This document shows positions 8,591 through 16,920 of a DNA stretch of 64,000 nucleotides, in pieces. The notes below the pieces were generated by a model that searched no databases, had not been told where the DNA came from, and was given only the letters and a program-made list of their open reading frames with translations. This stretch comes from Sinorhizobium alkalisoli. Lineage in GTDB: Bacteria; Pseudomonadota; Alphaproteobacteria; Rhizobiales; Rhizobiaceae. Numbering within the stretch: the first letter of the stretch is position 1; every line of letters starts with the position of its first letter. The DNA is taken from the NCBI RefSeq assembly GCF_008932245.1, contig NZ_CP034909.1, forward strand, positions 496,001 through 560,000, given 5' to 3'. Position numbers and translations under genes: made by a program.

Positions 8591-9520
8591 TTACCCTCTC
8601 ATCAGTCTCTGTATGTGCATGGCCGCCGATTCGGCGAGCCCTTCGAGATCATAGCCGCCCTCGAGCAGGCTGACGATTCGGTTGCCGCCGCTCTTGCCGG
8701 CGACCTCCATCAGGCGTCCCGTTGCCCAGTCGAAGTCCTCCGCCATCAGGTTGATCTGCGCCAGAGGATCACGGTAATGCGCGTCGAATCCGGCGGAGAT
8801 CAGCACGAGATCCGGGCGGAAATTGTCGAGTGCTGCCAGGACGCGGGTGCGGAACGCGTCACGGAAATGCTCGCTGCCGCTGTTGGGCGAAAGCGGAGCA
8901 TTGACGATATTGTGTTTGACGCCCGTCTCCTCCTTGGCGCCGGTGCCGGGATAAAGCGGCATCTGGTGCGTGGAACAGAACAGCACCGAAGGGTGGTTCC
9001 AGAAGATATCCTGCGTGCCATTGCCATGGTGCACGTCCCAATCGACGATCGCCACCCGCTCGACGCCGTGCGCACGCTGGGCATGGCGTGCTGCGATCGC
9101 GACTGTGTTGAAGAAGCAGAAACCCATCGGCCTGTTCTTCTCTGCGTGATGGCCTGGCGGGCGTGCCGCGACGAAGGCATTGTCCGCCTCGCCGGCGAAC
9201 ACCGCGTCCACGGCGGCGATAGCGGCTCCGACGGCAGTCAAGGCGGCATCGAAGCTCGAGGGGCTGGCAAAGGTATCCGCTTCGATCTGCGTGATGTCCT
9301 CTTCCGGAATCCACTTCTTGATCGAGCGCAGATGCTCCTCGGTATGGGCGAGAAGGACCAGATCCTCGCTGCCTTTCGGCGCCTCTACCCGCTTCAGCTC
9401 AGCAAAGTTCGGGTGCTCCAGCGCAAGGTTCAGCGCCTTCAGCCGATCCGGCCTTTCCGGATGTCCCTCGGGAACGATATGTTCCAAAAAAATGGGATTT
9501 TCATAGAGCTGCGTTGTCAT
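8591..9520 (-). CDS. Histone-deacetylase-family (acetylpolyamine/amide) hydrolase
   Basis: This 309-residue protein has the class II HDAC zinc hydrolase motifs: [18 protein letters not shown], the zinc-ligand segment [16 protein letters not shown], and [14 protein letters not shown]. The catalytic His pair and the Asp/His/Asp ligands all appear to be present. Bacterial members deacetylate small amides such as acetylpolyamines, or proteins; the substrate is unknown here. I chose ATG 9520 (MTTQLYENP); a TTG at 9550 would add 10 residues. It leads a probable operon with xseB. Confidence 0.92.
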   Translation of the reverse strand: MTTQLYENPIFLEHIVPEGHPERPDRLKALNLALEHPNFAELKRVEAPKGSEDLVLLAHTEEHLRSIKKWIPEEDITQIEADTFASPSSFDAALTAVGAAIAAVDAVFAGEADNAFVAARPPGHHAEKNRPMGFCFFNTVAIAARHAQRAHGVERVAIVDWDVHHGNGTQDIFWNHPSVLFCSTHQMPLYPGTGAKEETGVKHNIVNAPLSPNSGSEHFRDAFRTRVLAALDNFRPDLVLISAGFDAHYRDPLAQINLMAEDFDWATGRLMEVAGKSGGNRIVSLLEGGYDLEGLAESAAMHIQRLMRG

Positions 9521-9583
9521 CTGCGCAAAGCTAGTGCGCGTGCCCTTCAAAATCCATGCCAGCGACCACGATTGTGCCGATTT

Positions 9584-10552
9584 TCAACAGCGCGGATCGA
9601 TGAGGATCTTGCCGTCCCGATGCGGATCGGCCTGGTGCGCCAGGGCATCCGCGAGTCGGCTCAGGGGATAGGTCGCAGCGACGGGGCTTGCAAAGAGCCC
9701 GTCGCGCAGCCCCGTGAAGCATCGGGCGAAAGCGGCTTCGAGGGAGCCGCGACCGGCGGAATGCACATAGTTTCTCAGCCACAGGAAAGCAAAGCGGACA
9801 TCGGGCCGGGCGGCGATTGCCGATTGCGGCACCGGAACGTTGCTCAGCGCCCCATATTGGACCAAGATGCCGCCGGGACTGATCGCCCGGCGGATCAAGT
9901 CGCCGGCAAGCGGGCCGCCGACCGCGTCGAGCACGGCGTCGAAGATCCTTTCTGGGGGAAGGCTGCTGCCCTCGGTGACCATGACCCTCTGCCCCGCCTC
10001 GAAGCGCCCGCGGCTTTTGTCGCTGCGAAGGATCGCGGTCGGCACCGCGCCTTCGCGGCCGATAAGCTTTATCAGCATGCCGCCGATCGCCGAGCCCGCC
10101 GCGGTGACGGCGACGGAGCGTCCCTGCAGCGAGCCGAAATGTCTGCGCAGATCCTCGATCAGCCGAAGCGCCGTCAGAGGGTTGACATAGCTCATGGCGG
10201 CCTGGCTGTCGCTGATGTCGTCCGGCACGCGAAAGCACCATTCGGTCGGGCGCACGAGAAACTGCTGCCACAGCCCGCTCGCGCCGATCGGGATCACGCG
10301 ATCGCCGGATTTGAAGTGGCGAACGCCCGGGCCGATGCGGCTCACCGTGCCGACACCCTCGAATCCGGGCACGAAAGGCAGCTCGGTGCGGGCGCGATAG
10401 GCGCCGGTGACGGGAATGAGGTCCGAAGGATTGATCGCCGCGAGCGCGATTTCGATCTCCACTTCCCCGGCTGCCGGATCGATACGCGGCGCGTCCACAA
10501 GCTCTATCACTTGTTCCGGATCGCCAAACTGTCTAACCAGGGTGGAGCGCAT
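9584..10552 (-). CDS. MDR-family oxidoreductase, quinone/2-enoyl reductase-like
   Basis: This 322-residue medium-chain dehydrogenase/reductase has a GroES-like N-terminal domain (NPSDLIPVTGAYRARTELPF, then PGFEGVGTVSRIG) and a Rossmann domain (AVTAAAGSAIG-like glycine turn around 150). It lacks the Cys ligands of zinc alcohol dehydrogenases, so it is closer to quinone oxidoreductases or mitochondrial-type 2-enoyl thioester reductases. It probably uses NADPH. It is divergent from the thioesterase gene, with only 14 bases between start codons, so the two promoters must overlap or lie inside the opposite gene. Confidence 0.85.
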   Translation of the reverse strand: MRSTLVRQFGDPEQVIELVDAPRIDPAAGEVEIEIALAAINPSDLIPVTGAYRARTELPFVPGFEGVGTVSRIGPGVRHFKSGDRVIPIGASGLWQQFLVRPTEWCFRVPDDISDSQAAMSYVNPLTALRLIEDLRRHFGSLQGRSVAVTAAGSAIGGMLIKLIGREGAVPTAILRSDKSRGRFEAGQRVMVTEGSSLPPERIFDAVLDAVGGPLAGDLIRRAISPGGILVQYGALSNVPVPQSAIAARPDVRFAFLWLRNYVHSAGRGSLEAAFARCFTGLRDGLFASPVAATYPLSRLADALAHQADPHRDGKILIDPRC

Positions 10553-10566
10553 GGGAAGGGTCTCGC

Positions 10567-10968
10567 ATGGACGGCATCGAGCGGGAGAATGTCACGGAAA
10601 TCCGCATTCCATTTCGCGATATAGACATGCATGGGCACATGCACAATGCGGCCTATTACGCGCATGGGGAGGCCGCGCTGGCCAATCTCTGGCGGCACCG
10701 CCCGGCCGTCGAGCACGAGCCGGCCTATCTCGTGCGCCGGTCGGCCTGCATCTTCCATCGCGGCCTGCGTTTCGACGACCCCGCCCGCTTCACCGTGACC
10801 GTCGCCAAGATCGGAGGCAGTTCGGTGAGCTTTGCCGTTCGTGTCGAAACCGGTGATGCGCTTTCCGCCGAGATCGAGATCGTCTGGGTCGCCGTCGATC
10901 GCGGTCGCCACCAGCCGGTGCCGTTGCCGACGGCAACCCGTGACTGGCTCTCCGGCTATCTCTCCTGA
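10567..10968 (+). CDS. Acyl-CoA thioesterase, 4HBT hotdog family
   Basis: This 133-residue single hotdog domain has the 4-hydroxybenzoyl-CoA thioesterase-type motif RDIDMHGHMHNAAYYAHGE, with the catalytic Asp and the following helix. It should hydrolyse an acyl-CoA thioester; the chain is not predictable. A GGGAAGG site precedes the ATG. It converges on the thiolase gene and the two coding regions overlap by 13 bases at their 3' ends (10956-10968). Its company (a reductase, thiolase and ligase) suggests fatty or aromatic acyl-CoA metabolism. Confidence 0.88.
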   Translation: MDGIERENVTEIRIPFRDIDMHGHMHNAAYYAHGEAALANLWRHRPAVEHEPAYLVRRSACIFHRGLRFDDPARFTVTVAKIGGSSVSFAVRVETGDALSAEIEIVWVAVDRGRHQPVPLPTATRDWLSGYLS

Positions 10969-12149
10969 TCGAGCTGTCGGCGGCGGAAATGCCCGATAAT
11001 GCCCATGCCGCCGCCGACACCCATCATTGCCAGGCCCTGGCTCTCCGATATCGCCTCGAGCATCTGCGAAAACAGCCGCACGACCAGGATGGCGCCGGAA
11101 GCGCCATAGGGGTGGCCGAGCGCGATCGCGCCGCCATCGAGATTGACGCGCTCAGGTGGGATTCCAAGCCGGTCGAGACTGCCGAGAACCTGCGAGGCAA
11201 AAGCCTCGTTGAATTCGATGAAGTCGATTTCGGCAATGTCGAATCCCGGATTGCGGGCGCGAAGCCTCGCCATCGCCGGGACGGGTCCTAGCCCGAGAAG
11301 GTTCGGGTCGACCCCGGCCGTCGCCGCGTCGATGAATTCGAGCGCAACCGAAACCCCGAGCCGGCGGGCTTCGGCGACGCTCGTGACCAGCACCATGGCA
11401 GCGCCGTCATTGATCGGGCAGGCATTGCCGGCGGTGACGGTGCCGCCCCTAACGAAGACCGGCTTCAGCCGGGCGAGCGTTTCGGCAGCCGCATTGGCGC
11501 GCGGACATTCATCTCTGGCAACGGGTCCGGACGCGGTCATGACCGGCACGATCTCGCGTATGAAGCGACCGGCAGCCTCCGCCGAAACGGCGCGCCGATG
11601 GCTTTCAAGAGCAAACTGGTCCTGGCGCTCCCGGGAGATGGCGCAGTCGGTCGCGACATTTTCGGCGGCGACCCCCATGTCCGGATCGCCGATGAAATCG
11701 GGCGCCATGCGTGCGCGCTTCACCGGCTGTAGTTCCTCGCCTCGCGCAAGCGGCGGCCGCAGCCGAATATGGGCGCGGCTCGCGCTCTCCGCGCCGCCGG
11801 CGAGATAGAAGCGTCCGGCGCCGGCCTGGATTTGACGGGCGGCAAGCACGATGGCTTCGAGCCCCGAGCCGCATTGGCGATCGACCGTGACGCCCGGGAC
11901 GGAGACCGGCAGATGGGCCTCGAGCGCGGCCAGTCGGGCAAGATTGCCGGCGCTGTTGGCGGCGTTGCCGAGGAGCACGTCGTCGATCTCGCCCCGATCT
12001 ACGCCTGTATCGGCAATGATCCTTTCGATCAGCACGGCGGCAAGGCCCGCGGGCTCCACCGCGGCCAAGCTACCATTGACGCGGCCGATCGGCGTGCGCA
12101 GCGCAGCGATGATGACCGGTGTGCGGAACGGATCAGATGAGGCGCTCAA
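10956..12149 (-). CDS. Thiolase-family protein with an altered second catalytic cysteine
   Basis: This 397-residue protein matches acetyl-CoA acyltransferases in length and layout: nucleophile Cys93 (DRQCGSGLEAI), NEAFA, and His346 in GGAIALGHPYGASGA. The C-terminal motif that normally reads C-x-G-G-G here reads GVGGGMG, so the acid/base cysteine is Gly377 (codon GGT, one base from TGT). It may have changed or lost condensing activity. TTG 12149 is the likely start, with GGAGGAG about 10 bases upstream; it overlaps the 3' end of the ligase gene by 17 bases. Last gene of the bioMNY row. Confidence 0.88.
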   Translation of the reverse strand: MSASSDPFRTPVIIAALRTPIGRVNGSLAAVEPAGLAAVLIERIIADTGVDRGEIDDVLLGNAANSAGNLARLAALEAHLPVSVPGVTVDRQCGSGLEAIVLAARQIQAGAGRFYLAGGAESASRAHIRLRPPLARGEELQPVKRARMAPDFIGDPDMGVAAENVATDCAISRERQDQFALESHRRAVSAEAAGRFIREIVPVMTASGPVARDECPRANAAAETLARLKPVFVRGGTVTAGNACPINDGAAMVLVTSVAEARRLGVSVALEFIDAATAGVDPNLLGLGPVPAMARLRARNPGFDIAEIDFIEFNEAFASQVLGSLDRLGIPPERVNLDGGAIALGHPYGASGAILVVRLFSQMLEAISESQGLAMMGVGGGMGIIGHFRRRQLDQER

Positions 12150-13626
12150 GGGCAGGGTGCTCCTCCGCGATCCATTGCCGAAGTTCCTTGACCGCGACCT
12201 TGCCAGAGGCGGTCATCGGCATCTGCCGGCAGAGCCAGATCTTCCGCGGATGCTTGTAGCGCGGCAGCGCGTCAGCAAGATGGCGAGCGAATGCGGCCGG
12301 ATCGAAGCTGCCGTTCGGCTGGATGATCGCCGCCAGTTCGCTGCCGAGATCCGGGTGTTCGAGGCCGAAGACATGAACCGCCTCGACGCCGGCCACTGCC
12401 ATGATTACCGTTTCCACTTCGGAAGGGTAGATATTGTTGCCGCCGGATAGCACCATGCCGCCGGCGCGGCCGATCAAATGCAGCGTACCCTCCGCATCGA
12501 GGAAGCCGAGATCGCCGACCGTGGCGAGGGGGCCCTGCCTTCGAAAACCCGCTCCGTCGCCGTCGCCCATATATCCGTCCGAGATCAGTTCGCTTTCGAC
12601 GAAGATCGTACCGGTTTCGCCCTGGGGCAGGGCGGTGTCATGGTCATCGAGGATCGCCAGTCGAACGCCGGGGAATGCCCTGCCGACGGCTGTCGGGCCG
12701 TGCCTGTCCGCGGCACCGGAGACGGTGATGAAGCCGAGTTCCGATGCGCCGTAATATTCCGTGACCGCCGCAGAGGGGAAAGTGCGGTCCGCGGCCTGCC
12801 GGTCGCCGGGGGTCAGCTTGGCGCCGGCGACGGTGATCTTCTCGACCGAATTCCAGGCGAGCCCGCGCGCCTCGGCGCAGAGCCGCCGCAGCATGGTCGG
12901 CACGAGCACGAGCCGCTTGACGTTTCTCTCGGCGATCTCGTTCAGTGCCTGATGTGGATCGAAATGCCTTGCGCCGATGAATTCGGCGCCGGCCCAAAGG
13001 CACTCCGCAAGGGCGTAAAGCGTCAGCCCATGCGCCAGCGGTCCGGGCGCATAGGTCGTCGTCTCCGGCCCAATGCCGAAGAAGCTCTGGCCGGTTTCGA
13101 GGCTGATGCGCCACGAGCGGCGATCGCGGACGATCGCCTTCGGTTCGCCTGTGGTGCCGGAAGTGAAGACGACGAGGAACGGCTCCGCGCCATCGCCGCC
13201 CTGAAGCGGCGAGGAGCCGGCGAAGGCATCCAATGCGTGGCTTTGCCCGGCCGACGGCACTTCGAGGCGCAGCAAATCGCCATCGGGGAGGATGACGATC
13301 TCGGGACGCAGTTGCGCCTTCATCCGCCGGCGCGTGGCTTCCGGCAGGTGCGGATCGATGAGCGCGGCGCAATTGCCACCGGCCGTTGCGGCGATGAAGG
13401 CCGCGGCAAAAAGCGGGTGGTTGCCGATCTCGAGCGCGATGAGGCGCGCGCGGCCGGAAAGGACGCTTCGCTGGGTTGCCCGTGCGGCTGACCGCTCGAT
13501 TGTATACAGAAGGCGGCAAGCGTCCGCGGACAACTCTTCGAAGCAGAAGAGCCGGTCCTCCATGCGGAAAGCCGGGGCATGCGGGCGCTCAGCCGCATGG
13601 ACAGCGATCGCGCTGGAAAGCGGCAT
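12133..13626 (-). CDS. AMP-binding acyl-CoA ligase
   Basis: This 497-residue ANL-superfamily enzyme has the P-loop-like motif LVVFTSGTTGEPKAIVRDR, the adenine motif TEYYGASELG, the hinge segment TVGDLGFLDAEGTLHLIGRA and the C-terminal catalytic lysine in MTASGKVAVKEL. It activates a carboxylic acid with ATP and CoA; the acid is unknown. ATG 13626 lies 4 bases after the bioY stop. The longer frame to 13692 is rejected because it overlaps bioY. Its position in a biotin-transport operon makes pimelate or another biotin-related acid an attractive but untested substrate. Confidence 0.9.
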   Translation of the reverse strand: MPLSSAIAVHAAERPHAPAFRMEDRLFCFEELSADACRLLYTIERSAARATQRSVLSGRARLIALEIGNHPLFAAAFIAATAGGNCAALIDPHLPEATRRRMKAQLRPEIVILPDGDLLRLEVPSAGQSHALDAFAGSSPLQGGDGAEPFLVVFTSGTTGEPKAIVRDRRSWRISLETGQSFFGIGPETTTYAPGPLAHGLTLYALAECLWAGAEFIGARHFDPHQALNEIAERNVKRLVLVPTMLRRLCAEARGLAWNSVEKITVAGAKLTPGDRQAADRTFPSAAVTEYYGASELGFITVSGAADRHGPTAVGRAFPGVRLAILDDHDTALPQGETGTIFVESELISDGYMGDGDGAGFRRQGPLATVGDLGFLDAEGTLHLIGRAGGMVLSGGNNIYPSEVETVIMAVAGVEAVHVFGLEHPDLGSELAAIIQPNGSFDPAAFARHLADALPRYKHPRKIWLCRQMPMTASGKVAVKELRQWIAEEHPALERLI

Positions 13627-13630
13627 CGGC

Positions 13631-14194
13631 TCAGGCGCGCGCCGGCAGCAACGGGTAGCCGGCGTAGACGGCACGCGCCGCCAGCGCGGCAATCGCGGCC
13701 TTTACGAGGTCACCTGGAATGAAGGCCAGCGAACCGCCTGCGGCTGCGATGAGCGGCGTGCCCGTGACGAAGGAAAGCCACGGAACGCCGATTGCATAGA
13801 GCACGAGAATACCGCCGACCACCGAAGCGAGAAAGAAGCCGATGAGCTGACGTCCTTCCGAAACACCCGGCCGAATGGCGCGCTCGGCGATGAGGCCGGT
13901 GACGTAGGCGGCGACCGCCCAGCCAAGTATGAAGCCGCCGGAGGGGCCGGCGAAGATGGCAAGGCCGCCTCGCCCGCCCGACAGGACCGGCAAACCGATC
14001 GCGACCAGGAGGACGAAGAGCAGGAAGGAAAGCGCCGCGCGCCTGGCGCCGATGATGCAGCCGGCAAGCATGACGCCCATCGACTGCGCCGTGATCGGAA
14101 CCGGGATGAAGCCGAGCGTGATCGGTGGAATAAGGCCGAGTACGACGACGATCGCGGCGAAGAGCGCGATGAGGACGAGGTCTCTGGTGTTCAT
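13631..14194 (-). CDS. bioY: BioY, substrate-binding (S) component of the biotin ECF transporter
   Basis: This 187-residue membrane protein has about six hydrophobic helices and the BioY family signatures GRGGLAIFAGPSGGFILGW and an ending FIPGDLVKAAIAA. It binds biotin in the membrane and works with the EcfT-like BioN and the ATPase BioM encoded just upstream, the three-gene bioMNY arrangement known in rhizobia. The ATG is preceded by AGAGGGTAGG. The next gene (ligase) starts 4 bases after its stop. Confidence 0.95.
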   Translation of the reverse strand: MNTRDLVLIALFAAIVVVLGLIPPITLGFIPVPITAQSMGVMLAGCIIGARRAALSFLLFVLLVAIGLPVLSGGRGGLAIFAGPSGGFILGWAVAAYVTGLIAERAIRPGVSEGRQLIGFFLASVVGGILVLYAIGVPWLSFVTGTPLIAAAGGSLAFIPGDLVKAAIAALAARAVYAGYPLLPARA

Positions 14195-14225
14195 GTGGTC
14201 CTACCCTCTATTAGCAATCTCGAAT

Positions 14226-14831
14226 TCATTGACGGCGAAACCCGCGGGCGTCAATGGCGGCCGCAATCGTATCCGCATCTTTCAACGTCAGGATGATCAG
14301 CGGACCGATGATCGTCAGCGGCCTGATCGGCACGCCGCGTGCGCGATGCGCCTCCCTGATGGCCTGGTAGCGGGCGAAGATATCGGGAACGAAGCGCAGC
14401 ACGAGCCCGAGCGCGAGGCTGACATCGGCCGCTCGAACCAGGCCCAGGCGCTCGATCGGCCCCAAGAGAACCGTCACTTCGTCCATGAAGGCGCCGATTG
14501 TCGTCGTCGCCGTGACGGCCGCGGCAAAGAGGACGAGCGCCATGAGCCTGAGGACGAGGGCAAGCACCTCAGGGACGGGAACGAGGAAGAGATTGACGAC
14601 GGCGAGCACCAGGATGGTGAAGAAGACGAAGCCGACGCGCGCGAATGCCTGGCGAAGCGTCAGGCCGAGCGAAAAATAGAGCCCGCCGCAGAGGAGAAAG
14701 GCCGGCAGCAGCAGCAATAAAGAGTTGGTCGTAAAGAGCGCGATGCTGAGGGCAAGGAGGGCAATCAGCTTTGCCCGCACCGGCGCGCGGTGAAACCAGG
14801 TCCGGCCCTCGACATAGAGGCTCGTCAGCAT
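14226..14831 (-). CDS. bioN: BioN, energy-coupling (EcfT/CbiQ-like) transmembrane protein
   Basis: This 201-residue protein has N-terminal hydrophobic helices (LIALLALSIALFTT onward) and a cytoplasmic coupling helix region with AIREAHRARG, the Ala-Arg-Gly motif that docks in the ATPase. It transmits ATP hydrolysis by BioM to BioY. Its ATG overlaps the 3' end of bioM by 7 bases, so translation is likely coupled. Confidence 0.93.
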   Translation of the reverse strand: MLTSLYVEGRTWFHRAPVRAKLIALLALSIALFTTNSLLLLLPAFLLCGGLYFSLGLTLRQAFARVGFVFFTILVLAVVNLFLVPVPEVLALVLRLMALVLFAAAVTATTTIGAFMDEVTVLLGPIERLGLVRAADVSLALGLVLRFVPDIFARYQAIREAHRARGVPIRPLTIIGPLIILTLKDADTIAAAIDARGFRRQ

Positions 14832-15505
14832 CCGGCGACCTCGTGATAGTGCCGGATGGTCTCGCCCGGGCTTCCATCGGCGATCAGTCTTCCCTCGTGA
14901 AAGAGCAAAAGCCGCTCGACGCCTTCGACGAGCCCGAGATCATGGGTGATGACGATCGTGTCCTCGTCGAGCGCCTCGATCGTCTCGGCGACCATGCGGC
15001 GATTGCGCAGGTCGAGTTGGTTGGTCGGCTCATCGAGGATGAGGATTTTCGGCCCGGTGACGACGACGCTCGCCATGGCGACGAGCTGCGTCTCGCCCCC
15101 CGACAGCTCGTGCACACGTCGCCTGGCGAGATGGCTGATGCCGAAGCGCGCCAGCACCGCCTCCATTCGAGTTGAGATCTCTTTGGCCGGCAAACCGCGA
15201 TTCTTGAGGCCGAAGGCGATGTCGTCGGAGACGATCGGCATGATCAACTGGTGCTGCGGGTTCTGGAAGATGAAGCCGGCCTCGGCGAGCACGGCCCGGT
15301 CGTCCTTGACCGTATCGAGTCCGTTGACCTCTACGCGCCCCGTCGTCGGCTTGACGAGGCCGTTGATCAGCCGCGCGAAGGTGGTCTTGCCGGAGCCATT
15401 GAGACCGATGATGCCGATGCGCCGTTCATGGAGGGCGAGGGTCAGCGGGTGAAGCGCCTCCCTATCGCCGAAGCGGACAGAACAATCGGTAAGGCGGATA
15501 TCCAA
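14825..15505 (-). CDS. bioM: BioM, ATPase of the biotin ECF transporter
   Basis: This ABC ATPase has Walker A GLNGSGKTTF, Q-loop IFQNPQHQL, signature LSGGETQLVAMA, Walker B ILILDEP and the switch His in ITHDLG. I start it at TTG 15505 (LDIRLTDCSVRFG), giving 226 residues, the usual BioM/CbiO length. An AGGAGAGG ribosome site and a sigma-70-like promoter lie just upstream. The open frame runs back to ATG 15613, but those 36 residues do not look like an ABC N-terminus and contain the promoter. Confidence 0.88.
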   Translation of the reverse strand: MDIRLTDCSVRFGDREALHPLTLALHERRIGIIGLNGSGKTTFARLINGLVKPTTGRVEVNGLDTVKDDRAVLAEAGFIFQNPQHQLIMPIVSDDIAFGLKNRGLPAKEISTRMEAVLARFGISHLARRRVHELSGGETQLVAMASVVVTGPKILILDEPTNQLDLRNRRMVAETIEALDEDTIVITHDLGLVEGVERLLLFHEGRLIADGSPGETIRHYHEVAGC

Positions 15506-15531
15506 TCCTCGTATCCTCTCCTTGTATCCTC
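15506..15531 (-). repeat. 13-bp tandem repeat at the bioM start
   Basis: Two 13-bp units differing by one base (GAGGATACAAGGA and GAGGATACGAGGA on the minus strand) lie directly against the TTG start. Each carries purine-rich Shine-Dalgarno-like sequence, so copy number could tune bioM translation. Confidence 0.7.
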
Positions 15532-15548
15532 GCGCATTTCGTGCTCGC

Positions 15549-15577
15549 TCTATAGGCAAGTCGATCGGCAAGGGCAA
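15549..15577 (-). promoter_or_regulatory. Sigma-70-like promoter for bioMNY
   Basis: On the minus strand, TTGCCC (15572-15577) and TATAGA (15549-15554) are separated by exactly 17 bases. Transcription would begin near 15542, leaving a leader of about 37 bases before TTG 15505. I found no clear BioR palindrome (TTATNNATAA type) overlapping it. Confidence 0.5.
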
Positions 15578-15647
15578 TGCGGCTTGCCCGGACGCAGGCG
15601 GCGAAAGGGGCATTTGATATATGGGAATATAAGCCTATCCTCGACGC

Positions 15648-16850
15648 ATGACGATTCGCCTCTCCAATCGCGATGCCCGGCGCATCTTTCTTTCCAGGCA
15701 GGGACTCTCTGCCGCGCCGCACCGCGCGCTCGGCAAGGAGGGGCTGCTGCAGCTCATCCATGACATCGGCTTCGTGCAGGTGGACAGCATTGCGACGGTC
15801 GAGCGCGCCCATCACCAGATCTTGTTCTCCCGCAACCAGACTTATCGCCGGGAGCACCTGACGGAGCTTCTCGAAAAGGACGGCGAGCTCTTCGAGCATT
15901 GGACGCATGACGCCTCGATCATTCCGAGCAGGTTCTTCGTCTATTGGAAGCACCGCTTCAAATGGGAGGCCGAGACGCTTGGCGAACGCTGGCGCAAATG
16001 GCGCGGGGACGGTTTCGATGCGGGCTGCGACGAAACCTATGAACGGATCGCCAGCAACGGCGCGGTCATGGCGCGTGATCTCAAGGAGGAGGAGCACGCA
16101 TCCGGCGGCTGGTGGAACTGGCACCCGTCGAAGACGGCGCTCGAAGTGTTGTGGCGGCAGGGCAGGCTTGCAATCGCCCGGCGCGAGAACTTCCAGAAGG
16201 TCTATGACCTCACCGAACGCGTCATTCCCGCGCATCATTACGACGGCGATGTCGGCCACGAGGAATTCGTCGACTGGGCCTGCCGCAGCGCGCTCCAGCG
16301 GCTCGGTTTTGCGACCCATGGCGAGATCGCCGCTTTCTGGGATCTCGTGTCTCCGGAGGAGGCCAAGGCGTGGGTGACAGCCCATCGCGACGAACTCTGC
16401 GACGTCGCCATCGAGACCGCCAATAGCGGAAAGCCGCGCCCGTCCTACGCCTTCGCAGGCTTTCCGGACACGCTCGGCGCGATCGCCGATCCGCCCGGCC
16501 GCATTCGAGTGCTGAGCCCCTTCGATCCTTTGCTGCGCGACCGCAACCGAACTGAACGTCTCTTTGGCTTCTTTTATCGCATCGAGGTTTTCGTGCCGGC
16601 TCCGAAGCGCGAATACGGCTATTATGTTTTTCCGCTGCTCGAAGGCGACCGCCTGATCGGCCGTATCGACATGAAGGCCGACCGCAAGCGCGGCAGCCTC
16701 GACGTGCGCCGCCTCTGGCTGGAGCCGGGCGTGCGGGCCGCGTCGGGTCGGATGGAGAAGCTTGCCGCCGAACTCGATCGCATCGCCCGCTTTGCCGGCG
16801 TCGGCGAGGTCGTGCTGCTCGACGGGTGGCACGCCGGCTTTTCCCCATGA
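15648..16850 (+). CDS. Winged-helix DNA glycosylase, AlkX/YcaQ type
   Basis: This 400-residue protein belongs to the HTH_42 (YcaQ/AlkZ) family, with tandem winged helices. The catalytic-loop motif reads VQVDSI, i.e. Gln-x-Asp, which distinguishes the AlkX/YcaQ branch (interstrand crosslink unhooking) from the AlkZ branch (Gln-x-Gln). FEHWTHDASIIP follows at the expected place. It should remove alkylated or crosslinked bases from DNA. ATG 15648 is only 143 bases from the divergent bioM start. It appears to be a single-gene unit. Confidence 0.87.
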   Translation: MTIRLSNRDARRIFLSRQGLSAAPHRALGKEGLLQLIHDIGFVQVDSIATVERAHHQILFSRNQTYRREHLTELLEKDGELFEHWTHDASIIPSRFFVYWKHRFKWEAETLGERWRKWRGDGFDAGCDETYERIASNGAVMARDLKEEEHASGGWWNWHPSKTALEVLWRQGRLAIARRENFQKVYDLTERVIPAHHYDGDVGHEEFVDWACRSALQRLGFATHGEIAAFWDLVSPEEAKAWVTAHRDELCDVAIETANSGKPRPSYAFAGFPDTLGAIADPPGRIRVLSPFDPLLRDRNRTERLFGFFYRIEVFVPAPKREYGYYVFPLLEGDRLIGRIDMKADRKRGSLDVRRLWLEPGVRAASGRMEKLAAELDRIARFAGVGEVVLLDGWHAGFSP

Positions 16851-16920
16851 GCTTTTTTCTTGGCTTGCGGCACCGCGCTCCCTAAATGGAGCAGGAATCC
16901 TTCTTGATGCGGAGCAGACG

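Noticed and set aside
8570..10624. 684-codon plus-strand frame
   Set aside because: It runs antisense to the HDAC-like and reductase genes, which have clear family motifs; a frame shadow of GC-rich DNA.
15505..15650. BioR operator (TTATNNATAA type) near bioM
   Set aside because: The nearest stretch is CTATAG within the -10 element, too far from the consensus.
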